64,000 bases of DNA from the NCBI GenBank assembly GCA_033026295.1, contig CM065168.1:28260306-28324305 (forward strand), written 5' to 3'. The notes below the pieces were generated by a model, which was not told the origin of the DNA, did no database searches, and was given only the letters and a program-made list of their open reading frames with translations. Source of the stretch: Channa striata (Eukaryota > Chordata > Actinopteri > Anabantiformes > Channidae). The position numbers and the translations under genes are program-made. Positions 1 to 12,800 of the stretch are shown here, piece after piece (within the stretch, counting starts at the first letter, position 1; the number at the start of each line of letters is the position of its first letter).

Positions 1-829
1 CACACACACAGAAACACTGTAAAAATGTCATTCAGTAGTAAGCACATATACAGAGTCAGACTGAAGAACAGTGTAACACAAGAGTGGAAAAACATTCAAA
101 CAGTAGCGTAAAAAATCCGCAGAATTAAAGCAGAATTAACCTCCATGACAGTTATGTAAACTGAACTGTAACTTGTCGTGGTTGTCGTGTTTTGGACCCT
201 GCCTACACGTCCTGTAAGGCAGCATTTCTGTGCACGGTAAACCCAATTAAATACACGTTTACCTATCAATTACTTTGCAGATAGTGTTTGGACAAATGTA
301 AGTCTCCAACTCATTAAGGTGAAACAATTAAAACTGATGGAAGCGGAAGGAAGAACGCTCCTGCTCGTCTGGTTGTACTTGTTCTTGCCACTATGCTCTT
401 ATACCGGCTGTACAGCTTGTAATCGAATCAGCACAGTGGCACTGCAGCAGTGTGACGGTAACCATGCAGCTGAAGTTATCCAACGCTTTCTGTGCTTTTT
501 TGTGGTTCTGTAGCTCCAGTGCTTGAAGACAAAAAGATGCCAACCCTCTGAGGAGACATTTAGATGGGATGAGGGAGGAGAGGGAATACAATATCCACAA
601 GCGATAGAAAAATGAAGAGAGACAGCAGTCCTACAGATCGGCAGTCCAGTCCAAATGAGGGCGTCTCACTCCCTCCATCCACAGTCTATCCCTCGATCCC
701 CCTGTAGACACACTCCCATCTGCTGAGAAACGATAGCTCTAGTGGTGACTAACCCACTGAGGGGATAATTCAGTTGGCAGCATCGGAGTGTTTGTATCCT
801 GCTGCGCAGTTCGTCTCTCGACGCACGCA

Positions 830-870
<41 letters not shown>

Positions 871-3243
871 CTCATTAAAAAAGACCAACCAAGCAGAGGA
901 GACTGGGGACAATTATCAGACTCAGTCAAGTCAGAACCAGTCTAAAGTGAATCGAACAAGACACAGAAAACTGCTTTTTTTTTTTGTTGTTGTTGTTTTC
1001 ATGGAGTAAATGGACATGCTCACACATGCCTCGTGAGAGATATTCAGAAAGGAAAACTACCTTAACTTAACTGTGACTATGTTGGATTCACGTATTAAAA
1101 CCCCCAAAATCTACAGTCACTGTCTAACTGCCCTTATGCTCAGTCCACACCTCCTTTTATTCTACTGCTAATTGGATTCCACGTCTCCATACACGGGGTT
1201 TGACGTTTTTTCAACTCCTTACAAAGAGCTACCAATAAGACAGCAAACATGAAGGACCAACATTTTTGCTCAGCCAGGAAAACATAATTCAAAACCTTGA
1301 AATATTTCAAGGATTTTGCAAAATGTTGTACCATACAAGAAAACCACCGTCGTTGTATAAACTTAAAATGAATTAGTTACAATAAAAATAAAACATCCCT
1401 CCTTCAGTCTCGATTCCAAGGTCCAGTTACATCAGAAAGTGACATTGCAACATTATGCTGCATTTTTGTCTAAAAACTTGGGAAAGGTTGGGAAAATAGG
1501 AAAAAGAACACAGCTTTTCCATAATCTGTGAATAAATGTGTTTGTATAATTGTCAAGAACCGTCAATTTAATGTAATCGAACCTAGAGTGATGTCATCAA
1601 ATTGATATCATCAAACTAAAAAACACAAATAAATTTAATTTAGTATATATGACCAACAAGACAGCATAGGGAGTATTTCAGTGTCTTTAATTGAATGCAG
1701 ACTAAAAATCAACTTAACAAAATTCTTGCAGTCGCCTGTCGCTGGTTTATTTAACTAGATTGAATGAGTTTGAGAAAGCTGATCTAACAGTTTGAGCGGA
1801 AACAACAAAGTTTAGCGGCAGCCAAAAAAGGAGCTGCTGACATTAGCACAACAAGTGTTAGAACTCGCTCACAGGCTGTAGCTCAGTTGTAGCTAATAAG
1901 CTACAACAGAATCTGTTCTTAATACCTCTGTTCATCTCGCTCAGATGTCATGTTTTTGTTGGTGGAGCTTACAGAAGCTTAATTTAACATGAAATATTTG
2001 CACTTATATCCTTTCTTATAACGCATGTTTCTAAGAAATGAACTGATTTTCCTGTTCTGGTGTTACTGGGCCTTTGGAAGGAACAAAGGCAAACTAACAT
2101 TTGGCTCTTTATCAGGAAAGTCATCGAAATGCACCAAAAAATTATGTTTTTGGGATATGCAAGTCTTAGGGTTCCAAACTTGTTTTGAAATAGGTTCAAA
2201 CATTGTAAGAATCCTATACCCTGACCTTGACATTCACCAGATCTCAGATGAACACTTATGGGTCACTTTGGACAAACCTATCACAAAGCGCTCTCCGCCA
2301 CCATCATCAAACCAACCAAAAATGTTCAATCCCCCCAGTCGTGCTCCATGGGTTAGGATAAGGACATTTCAAGCGAAGGTGCAGTGAAGCTATTCTGACA
2401 GCACACGGTGACCCCAACACCTTACTAAGACACTTCATGTAGTTTTTTTCCTTTAATTTGTCACCCATCTGTAGTTAAAGATTAAAAGGGTGAAAACATT
2501 AAAATACCTGAGAAAGCTTTTTTTTTTTGAAAAAGAGCCATAAATCGAGGCATGCAGTTAAAAAAAAAGAAAAGAACAGGGCTAAACTGTAGCTGAAAGA
2601 GAGAGTCTTTGTTCAAAGGCTCGGCAGTCCTCCTCACAACATTACATTTAGTTACATCAGCCGCACCTCGTTTTTTCTTTCTAATTCAACCCTTGCCCAC
2701 TCTCGTCTAAAACAAAAAGGGGAGAAATGCAGCAATCAGGAGCCTTTCTCCCTCTGCCTTTAGAAGTGTCAGTAATATGTGAAAACCTTTAGGCCTACAT
2801 GTGTGCAGACACAGACACACACGCACAGACACACACACTCTGTTCATCTCCACTCCACTTATTTCACATCGGTTAAGCCGGGCCTCGTCTTCGTAGCACC
2901 AGCTAATAAGTCTCATTTAGGTCGGCTCATTAGGAGAGGGCCGTCTCCGTGGCAACAGTTCAGTGACATCATGACTGCTGTGCCATGCCTGCTAAACTGG
3001 ACGTCACTGTCAGTAGTAGGACATGTGTGTTTTTGGTTTTAAATGAGTCAAGCAGCAAGATTTCGTTGCATTGTTCAGCCTCAGGATGTGGACCAGGAAG
3101 CGTGTGTTCAGCTTTAGGCCCACAGTGTTCTGAAGAACAACACCTGCTCCTCCGTTCCTTCTGATGTCACATCGCAGACTATTTGCAGTGTTTGGAAGAT
3201 AAACACTCAAGTTTCCACAGGCCTCGTCTATAGCACATCTACA
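1..3243. other. 3' flank and probable 3' UTR of the Mab-21 gene
   Basis: No convincing coding exon is seen. The part next to 3243 should be the minus-strand 3' UTR of the Mab-21 gene. Minus-strand AATAAA signals occur at 1746-1751 and 1156-1161, and an ATTAAA near 2452-2457; I cannot tell which is used. The window opens within a short CA run, and a CA microsatellite lies at 833-869. Short plus-strand open frames here, including one ending at 2387, have no recognised family. Confidence 0.5.
833..869. repeat. (AC)n microsatellite
   Basis: Uninterrupted AC dinucleotide tract of 37 bases. It produces Thr-His and Val-Cys repeat frames on the two strands, which are not genes. Confidence 0.95.
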
Positions 3244-3843
3244 TCAGTAGAACTTGTCATCAATGCGGAAATGTGGCCTAGTGACATCGTCGGGGTTGAG
3301 GAAGACCGAGATGGATTTCCCAGGGTTCTCTGTTACCAGCTGCTGCAGTCGCTGTGCCAGCTTGTCCTCCGAGGGGGAGATTATGCCGTTGGCTGGGTGA
3401 TGCCCGGGGGACCCGTGGCCGTTGGTGCTAGCTGTCAGCTCCTTTTTCAGCTGGCCTGCCTGCTGGGCTTGGTCCAAAGCGGCCCGGAGGTGCTCGCTGG
3501 GATCTGAGCGCACGTGAGCCAGTTTCCTGGCGACAAGCAGTGCCTGGCTGTCGGTCAGGTGCTCCAACATGTTGCACTGAGGCAGGAAATAATTTGGGCA
3601 GTTTTTACTCAGGATGCAGTGGGCCAGGTCATCGAGGAGACCCAGGAGGAGGCGACCAGGGGTGTCAGCATCAGGGCAGGACAGGTAGACTCCAGGAAGT
3701 CTGTCACAGGCCCAGAAAAGCAGAGTGCGCAGGTGGTAGAGACTTAGGCCTGTGCGAGGACGGGCCAGGATACGAGACAGTACTGCCTTGGCTGCTTGGA
3801 AAGCCTGGGCCATGGGGAAGGGGATACACTTCTTCAACTGGAC
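3244..3843 (-). CDS. tmem102: Mab-21 gene, last coding exon (residues 317-515)
   Basis: The minus-strand acceptor ttattaccag precedes GTCCAGTTGAAG (VQLK), continuing the SE of the previous exon in phase 0. The exon encodes the C-terminal helical half of the Mab-21 domain, with CPNYFLPQCNMLEHL, VRSDPSEHLRAA and a final stretch (about 491-515) that is nearly identical to the MB21D2 C terminus. A Ser/Gly/His-rich variable loop (around TASTNGHGSPGHH) sits before KLAQRLQQLVTENPGK. TGA stop at 3246-3244. Confidence 0.93.
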   Translation of the reverse strand, partial: VQLKKCIPFPMAQAFQAAKAVLSRILARPRTGLSLYHLRTLLFWACDRLPGVYLSCPDADTPGRLLLGLLDDLAHCILSKNCPNYFLPQCNMLEHLTDSQALLVARKLAHVRSDPSEHLRAALDQAQQAGQLKKELTASTNGHGSPGHHPANGIISPSEDKLAQRLQQLVTENPGKSISVFLNPDDVTRPHFRIDDKFY

Positions 3844-6800
3844 CTGGTAATAAGAGAAGTAGGGGGCCAAGATGTTTAAGGAGGAATAGGATTAAAGACA
3901 CATTAAAGTGGTAAACACAAGGGGAATAATGAAGAGACTCGCTGAGGATGAAAAGAAAGAAGTGGCAAAGAATCCATTAAAAGAAAAAAGAGAGATGGAA
4001 ACACTGTAAATGGTGATGCTGGCACCAAACATGACAGCAAAAAATAATAGACATTAACAACCCCCCTGACCTCACTACGTGAGAACGCCAGCCTCCACTC
4101 TCTGTCAGGCCGGCCACCGAGAGGGGAGCAGCAGGGCAGAAGATAGAAGCCAGATATGGCCTCCTCCTCCGTGATTTTACCATCCCAGAAATGGTTGGCG
4201 GTCAGCCAGCCCTGGGCCACAGCAGGCCAGCCCCGAAAAGACACCACTGGCAGCAGGTCGTACAGCACCCTGCTAGATCCTGCCTGCAGGGAGACGAGGG
4301 TGAAGGAACGCCGTTATCTCCGTCAGAAATTTCTGTTCCTTATACAACATGATTTTAATATCTTGCTACCATCTGCTCTGATATTGATTTTGCTCAACAA
4401 AGACTTGAATTTTGAAATGAGTCATTTTGTAGCTAAAGATTGTGACATTCTTATCGATTCCGACATAATGAATCGCAACTGCCTTTGTTTTATCACCATA
4501 TCCTCAGTGAAACAAGCACCTCATCGGTACCTGGAGAATGATGGTTGCAAGGGGCCCATTCCGCTCCAATCGGTCGGGAGTGGGAATGCCTCTCTGGGGG
4601 CTGCGCCTCAGCTCCTCAACAGCCTCGCTCACTACCCCCCAGAACCAGTCTGTCACCAGGGTGGGAGAGAAGTAGCATCCATCCAGTGACTGGGGAGAGC
4701 CAAGGGAGGGGATGGAGCCTTTACCTGAGCACGAAGGGAGGTATGATGTAATGAATACTGTGTATGTCATCTTCAAATGATGACACGTCAGGGAACACAT
4801 TACATCAGATATTAAAAAAATGGTTACTTGCAGCACTCAAGTAGACACTTGGGTGCTTGGTGTGTGCAGTGTACTAACAAAGTTGAAGAAGGTCGTCAAT
4901 TCTGAGCTGCAAAGAATTAAAATTTAACTTGAACTGCTGACATCTTAAGCCTCCTTTTAACATTTCAATACCATGATATAGTAGCATAAGATCCTGAGGG
5001 GGAAAGTGTGTCATGTACCTCCCAAACTGGTGAGAAATAATGAGTTTTACATCACAAAATGTCATTACTTTTTCTCATCTTCGAAGGTTCACACTTGTGA
5101 GTGTGTGGCAGATTGATGTTGTGGCATAATGTGAAAGCCACAGTATAATTTTGAACTTTCCATTGTTAAGTTGCGCTCATACATTTTTCAGGCATTATTT
5201 CCTGGTGAGGGCTTTTCTCGTTTCGAGGAATGGTCCTCCAGTGCAAAATTGCATCACAACATCATGCATCAAATTATCTGAGTAAAACATGAACACAATT
5301 CAATCAGCTTCCCTTTCTTCCACGCTGGGCTGCCACAGTGCCTTCATCATTGTCAATTCCACTGCTCTTCCTTCTCTTCACTTATCTCTTCATCTTCCGA
5401 TTTCACATTCTTGCTTATTCATCCACCCTTCAACCTTTCACTTTGCAAATACTTCCTGCTGCTCTCCTGGTTCGCAATTCATCTTTTGATCCTCCTCTGT
5501 ACTATTAATGTTTATCTTATTTTTTTCTACTTACCAATTCCACCCTCTTCCTCTTCGGCTTCCTCAATAGGACGCCCACTCTCCTCCTGGCAGCAGATAC
5601 TCCAGCGGGACAGGATGTTAGAGTCACAGAGACGAAGGCTGAGCCACGAGTGGCAGGGTGGCGAGTGTCTCATGTCCAAGGTGACTGGCTGGTTGCGGTC
5701 ATGGAGCTTCAGGGCAGGCACAAGCAGGGTGAAGTCCAGATCAAAATCTGCACCTTTGGCATAGTCCCCCAGATCCTCAGGGTTGAGGTCCAAGACCCCC
5801 TCCCGGGCCCCGCCTGACAGCAGAAGGTATTCATTGGCCACTGGGAGGCGCTGGTCCACCTTCTGGACTAAGCCTAAAAGGGTTTGGGGGTGAGGAGAAG
5901 ACCTGAAAATCAGTCATACTCATTAAAATTCATATTCAGACGCGTTTGCATGTGTGGAATTGCCTTTCTGCCAGCAGAGCCGATGCAGGGAGCAATGAGC
6001 AGAAAGGTTTTGAGAAGTGTTCTGCTCACAGAACGGATAGACACATTAAAATACGTTTCGCATTCAGGTGCATAAACAAACTCAGGAGTATGCACATCGG
6101 CTATGGACGCACTGGGACAGAAAATGTCAGGTCTGTGAGTGAGCAAGCCTGGAAAATATCCAGCTTAGTTTATTTTGAGACCTATATGTGTATAGGTCTG
6201 AACTGCAGTAGTATTGACATAAGACGCTGGCAGAAATTTAAAACTTCACAGAGCGACGACTGGGCTAGATGCTAATGGTAATTTCATCGGCTCAATTCCA
6301 CGCGGACTCAGCCAAGCCTTTGTTTTAGCTTTCATACACACTCCAGCCTCTGCAAACACACGTACAACAGATAATATGACTGGCAGAGGGATTTCTGCTG
6401 TTGTAGATCATGACGAAACAGGTTATGGGAAATGTTATACAGGAGGATTCCAGTGCACAGCAATTTGGTTTACAGTTTTGAAGTATGGTTAGATAATTGC
6501 AGAGTCCTGGGAACGTGGCAACATCAATAAAAGGAGGCGATGGGGCAAGAAATACAAGCAACCAGATGATCATCTTATTATATTCTTATTATATTTTACG
6601 CCCAGCTGCACCATCATTTTCCAGAGTGCTAAAAAGACTTCCTCACTTGCCTCTCTGAACTGTTATATTCAGATGCTTCAGCATCTCCAAATCCCTTTAT
6701 GGCTACTTAGCTGTGTTGTAAACTTCCCAGGCTCTAGGCCCACGAGAGTCGCAATACTGGAGTCGAGTAAATTACGTTTTGCCAACTTAAAAGAGCAACT

Positions 6801-9800
6801 GAAAAAGGCTTGATCCTATGGCCAAAACCTGTGCTGGCCTAGAGCTAACTACTAGCAACTATAGGCCAAATGTAGGGCATGGACACTCCAAAACCCTCTA
6901 CAGGGGAGAGATTGTGAAAGTTTGAGCTTGACTGTTTATCCCTCCAGGGCAGTTAAGTGGCCGCACAAAGCTGAAACGAAGGCAACAGACCAAGCCGGCA
7001 GGCCATGGCTGGGGGCACAAAACTGCTAACTTGATTTTTCTCTTGCAATTCCATGGCCACACAACCTTAGTGGCAGGATGCCATCTGATGTTTTCATGTA
7101 GAGCTCTGTGTGTACCTAAGCTGCTGATAAATTGTGAGAATGAGTCATAAGTGAAATATCAGATACAAGGAAAAAGCCACAGAAGTTCAGAGTCGTACCA
7201 ATAGAATTTCTTTCTTGAAGATTCTCCTTTTGGACAGTCATAACTACTGAGGTTGTGGTGGTCAATACCTGGTGCTTAACATCTTTATATTTATCAATCC
7301 TGAACAACCAATCAGCAAAAGTCCAACTGAGAAAAATTTCATCAGTTCACCCGCACACACAAAATCCCACACAATCATTTGCTATTCTGCATCAAAAAGA
7401 TTGAACAGTTTGATGGAATATGAGACACTGGTGGGACATGGAAAGGAAAACATCCCATGAATGAAAGTCTGAAGTGGGAGTCAAAGATTTGCTGGTGATG
7501 ATTCCTCTGGCGTGCTGCTTTGAAAGAGGAGCTAAGTGAAAGTGCCTTGTTTGATGCCACCACTGGGGGAGCAGTCAAAGAGAAGAAAAAATAATAAGTA
7601 TGTGACAGTGCATCTTTGGATGTTCATATTTCTCTGCCGAATCAGCTCACCTCCCTCTGCAAGCTCCAACTATCTCCTGACTTGACTACTCCAGCTCACT
7701 CTTAAACTAGGAGCTCCCACTGCACCTAATCTAGAGTACTGCAGATCCTCATCTTCAGCTTCTAAACTCTCCTGTGATGTCTGCAAGAGTTCCTGGTAGC
7801 ACTCAGAATTAAGTTTGCAATAAATGTTTCACTTTATGAAACAGTGTTTCTTTTTTAAAAGCAAGATTGAATACAGTAGGTAAGAAATTGTTTTCTTTGT
7901 GATGTCGATTGTGATTACATCTCATATAGACTGACTCTCGTTGACACTGACTTTCTCTTGGTAGTGCAGTGTTTGCAAGAGAGAAGGAGAAATTTGTCAG
8001 ACTTTAAATCTGCAGCATGGGACAGGATTCAGTTTTTCTAACACTACTGGAAAATCAGTAGATGCACTATGGCAGTTAACAACACTAAGACACTAGCTGC
8101 ACATCGTTTCGAACAGCATCGTATTGGTGCGTTACAGTCACTGTCATTGCTCCCAGCATGATCGACTGCTAGTCAGATATAGTTCGCTTTGCTCCTGAAA
8201 TGCTGCACTGTCTGGATCACACATGAAGAACTGTCAAAGGTCTTTCCTGCCTGGAAATGCCAATAGGTTAATGTTCCCAAAATAAAATAAGGCATAACTG
8301 TCCTAAGCTACAAATTGGTTCCTGTAAAAACATCGTTTTGTAGTCTGACAACTGTAATTTTAGTTTGGTAATATTTTTTCCAACTATAAATTCAGACATT
8401 TACCTCTCACCTTATTGAAGACATCACAGATATTCCTATAATGTTTTTTTAGAGAGCTGATGTACTTTCTGTGCGTTTTAAATTAACAGTATTTAATAAT
8501 TTGCTTTGGTATTCAAAATATTCAATGAGATGCAAATGAATACTAAAGAACAGATTTGGCAAATCTTCAGTAGTTTCACAATACTAAGAAGAAAAGTTGA
8601 CGGCCCTTCAGCAGTTCCAAAAAGTGCATCATATTTAACTCATTTCTCCTCTATCGAAGGTGAATGTTTGTGCATGCAGCTTGTGAAACAAATTATGACC
8701 AATCGATTATCAGGAACTTGAGATCTGGTAGGTTGGAAAGAAGGGAGAAATAGTGGATGGACAGATCAAAGGGAGGCAGAGTGGGCAAAAGACAGTGTCG
8801 GAGGGAGAAACAGATCAGATCCCAGCCACAGGGCAGCAAGTCTGAAGCTGTGACTCCTCTGATTTTTTCGGCTTTATCTGTCACTGATAAATTGGGTCAA
8901 ATAGGCGTGGATAAGGCAAAGAGCGTGATGAAAAAGGGAATAAAGAGCATCTAATCTCCACGGCAGGGGCTTCAGTCAGCAAAAGGAATGCGAAAGAAAA
9001 ACTATCAATTAGCGAAAGTTCTCCAATCTCCACACTGGCTGCAGAATGTTTGAGGTTGTTCCAAGGAAAACAATCTACTTTTCAATCCAAACTCTTAAAC
9101 TGACAGTCACGCGCTGCTTTACTGGGCAGCTGCCAGCACGAACACGCTTCAAAACACGTGCCTGTAGAGACACACAGTCTGAGAACAGAGCTGCAATGGA
9201 GACGGTTTAGGCTCATTTCACAGCCACAGATTAAACCTAATTCTTTAAAAAAAAATGTCTCTGAATGTGGATTTCCATGAGAGGAAAGTTTTCAGTCTAG
9301 AGCCATTTTCAGATTAGACCCAACGCCATGTCTGTGCAAACGATTATCTTATGGCTGTTCTGTATCAGAATGTGGTAACAGGAAATAAAAGTCAGGCATA
9401 TGTATTTGAAATTTGACAGAATTGTCATAATTTTGGCTTTTTATGCAACTATAAAGGGTTTAAAATGACACAATGAAGTCTTGGTTACTCATAATGGTAA
9501 ACTAGTGGATAAGGGTTTATCAAAAATTTAAATAGTCATACATAAGAATTTACAAGCATGTTTATAAATAGCCAGGTGTGTTATTCTCCCCATACATTGA
9601 CAAGAAAGCAGACAGAAATCAGATTTCAAGTGCTAAATTTGAATTTTGAATTTGTTGTTTGTATTGATCAATATGAGATCCTAAGAGCCTTCACTGCCAG
9701 TGATCCAAAGCTGAAAGGTCTAAATAAGCCTATCAGAGAGACATCAAAAATATTACATGTGGACAAATCAACAACTTGCTAAATTCCTGAAAATGATGAC

Positions 9801-12800
9801 GAGCTCAGGAATACCCAAAGGCAAAGAAACCCTCTCATAAATCAGCTAGACCAAGAAAATCTTAGAGGAGATGTAGCTGTGTCAGAGAATTTTCTACTAA
9901 AAGGTAAATCATCAGTGAGCCTCAAAAGCAGGAAGACCAGATTATTTCCCAAAAACATTTAAAGAAGCCCTGACAGATGAGATAAACAGTCATCTAGGTA
10001 TCAATTTGTACAAGAAGAGATTGACCTCATGTTTGAAATATTATTGGCGTGGTGTTCGCTGCTAAAGGAACTGGTTACTGGTTATTTATTTTGTTTTTTT
10101 CAGTAAATGAGGATTTATTGGTAAAAATTTGGTCTGAGGGCACAGAAATAATAAGACATTTTTAAACTTAATGCAACCTAATACCAATGAGAAGCGTTCA
10201 TATTTTTACTCCTGGTGGCAGTACATTTATATCTTTCAAGGTTAAAAATCATGTCGATGCTATCAAGTAGCAATCATGCAGTTGTTAGAGTATTTGAAAT
10301 GACCTGCTCCAGGAGATGAGGCTGGGAAAAAAAATCTATCAATCAATCAATGTATGATTTAAACGTCAATAAATCATTACAACTTAACTGACATAACTAT
10401 GATTATCATAAACAAACACTAGAAAAGCTCCGTATATTGCTGCTGGCCTCTGCACTGCATTTTACATTAGTAAATGTACCAAAATGAATGGGGTTGCTTC
10501 AAAAACACAAACTGTATTTAACTGTAACAGTATTAATAGTATTGGTATATATTGTATAGTATTAATATTTCAAATATTTACGAATTAATACAAAATATTA
10601 TATTCCAGCAACTGCAATGTTTTTTAACTTTGATAGGTGAGATTTATAAAAAAAAAAAAAAAAATGTGGTCCAAACTTTGAGAACCAAATGCATATTTAT
10701 AAAGCCGAACCTTGCCTTCAATATCTTTAGCACGGCAGACCACCCTTTCAATTTCTCCATGGCTTAAAAATATGAAAAAATATATCATGAAAATGTCATC
10801 TTTTTAAAATCTAATTTAATATTATTTAAAAATCAATAGATAATTTATTTTCACAGGAGCTCTGTTTTGTCATCTGTCTTGAGAGTTTAACAATTCAACA
10901 CATCAGTGTGTAATACCATACACTGAATTGCATCAATACAGCGTGGACCCACATGTTAAATAGGCCATTTGGCTTTAGGCTCCCTAATGGAAGTGGTGCC
11001 TCAATCGTCATTTTATACTAAAGTTTGTTAGCACGTGATTTAAAAACTTGTGTAAGAGCACAACATTGGAAAACAGCTACACTAAATACACACTGTATTA
11101 AATAGTCATAGGTGTATTCTGCTATGCTTTTCAAAAAACTACAGGCGAGAAGTATAGTAAAATACCCGGGAAGCAGCGCCGTGGCATCATGGGAATGACG
11201 TCTTTTCTTGTCCCAGCCACTACCATAGCAGAGTGAGAATCTCCTGCCACACACCTCTGATTTGACAGACTCCGAAAATAGCTTTGTAAATCTGTGTGGA
11301 AAATGGGATTGCTCTAAATAAGCCAATGACCTGTGTGTGTTGTTGTTGTTGCTATAAAGGGCAGTGAAGGAGAGACTTAAACTGTAACTTTGTCTAAGAC
11401 TAGGCTGCTGGGATGACTCAGAAGGAGGGGACACAATCACACTATAAACTTATTTAAAACTGGCAAACACAAGGATGAATGTGCACGAGCCTGTAGTGAC
11501 GCCCAACATCTGAGAAACCTTTGCAGTATGCATCCTGTAGGTATATGTACATTTACGGCCTGGTTAAAAGCTAAACTAACAACTGCTAAACTCGCAGAGC
11601 TACTCAGCAATAGTTTCCATCCATATTATTACAAGGAGTCTAAAGTTCTGACTAGTTGTACCTCTAAGAGTACAAGCACTATTTCTTGGTTATCAAAAAA
11701 AAAAAAGAAAGGACTCTAGACGAGCAATTTTCCATATCTTTAGGTTACGTAGTGATTTCAAAAAAGTTCTACTACCCCTAAGAGTTTTACACAAGCTAAG
11801 CAAACCAGCTGATGGATGTTTTATTCCCTACAATATTGAGCTATTTCTTTATGAACCTTATTAAAAATGGCCTTCAATCATTTAACTAATTTCTTTTTCA
11901 GTTTAAATTCGTTTGCAGTGTTCCAAGTGCAGCACGCTCCAGCTACATGTTAGGCCTCTGCCTGCCCTAAAACTACTTCCACAAACATGTGGCACTAGGT
12001 AAAAATGGTGTTTGCGCACTGCTCCCCCGACAGGGATGGGTTCAATGAAGAGAGATATATATTTATGTGCTCAATGATGAATAAATGATACTCTTCTAAA
12101 TAGTCAAGGATGGTCACACCTGGGTTAAGTATCTACACTGAAAAAGGGCAAACTGTATGTGTCAAATTACTGTTTTACTTTACTTGCCTCTGTGACCTTA
12201 CTGTTATTCCAAAATCTAATACAGCAGCAGAGCCTAATATAACAATAACATTAAAGCAACCTTATCGCATAAGAAGTAATTCAATCCTTTCTAAATAGCT
12301 CCTGACTATACAGTCTGAACCAGATGTTATCGGGGCTTTTCAACCGGCGCTTCTCGCAGCATCGCTTTGCGCGCTAATAGCAGGATTAATCCCAGACAAC
12401 CCAGCCACTAAAAGGTGAGCCATTCTGAAACGTCGCTGTTTATGAATTCATATCAATGCGAGATATTAGCTCCAAAATAGGCCCTTTAGAAAAGGAGAAA
12501 TGAAAAAGTTCCAATTTAATCTGAGTGAGGAGTGGGTGTGTCGGTTGACTGTGCCAGGTGTTTGTGTGTTGATGACACAGTGTGTGTTTCATATCAGAAA
12601 CAGGGCTGCTGAGTGCTGACAGACACGGCGTGTCTAAACCACCTGCAGAGAGAAACGATGCAGCAAGCTGTCAGTGTCTTCCGCCGGCTCCTCACAGCGT
12701 CTTTGATGCCAGCTACACTGTGATAGCATGTCCCGCTAAATGACAGGCAATTATCACTGAAAGCAAAAAGTGTCACCGCAGTCTGGCTTTTACATTTTAC

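Noticed and set aside
3514..3914. Plus-strand frames of 77-124 codons
   Set aside because: Shadows of the last coding exon of the minus-strand Mab-21 gene.
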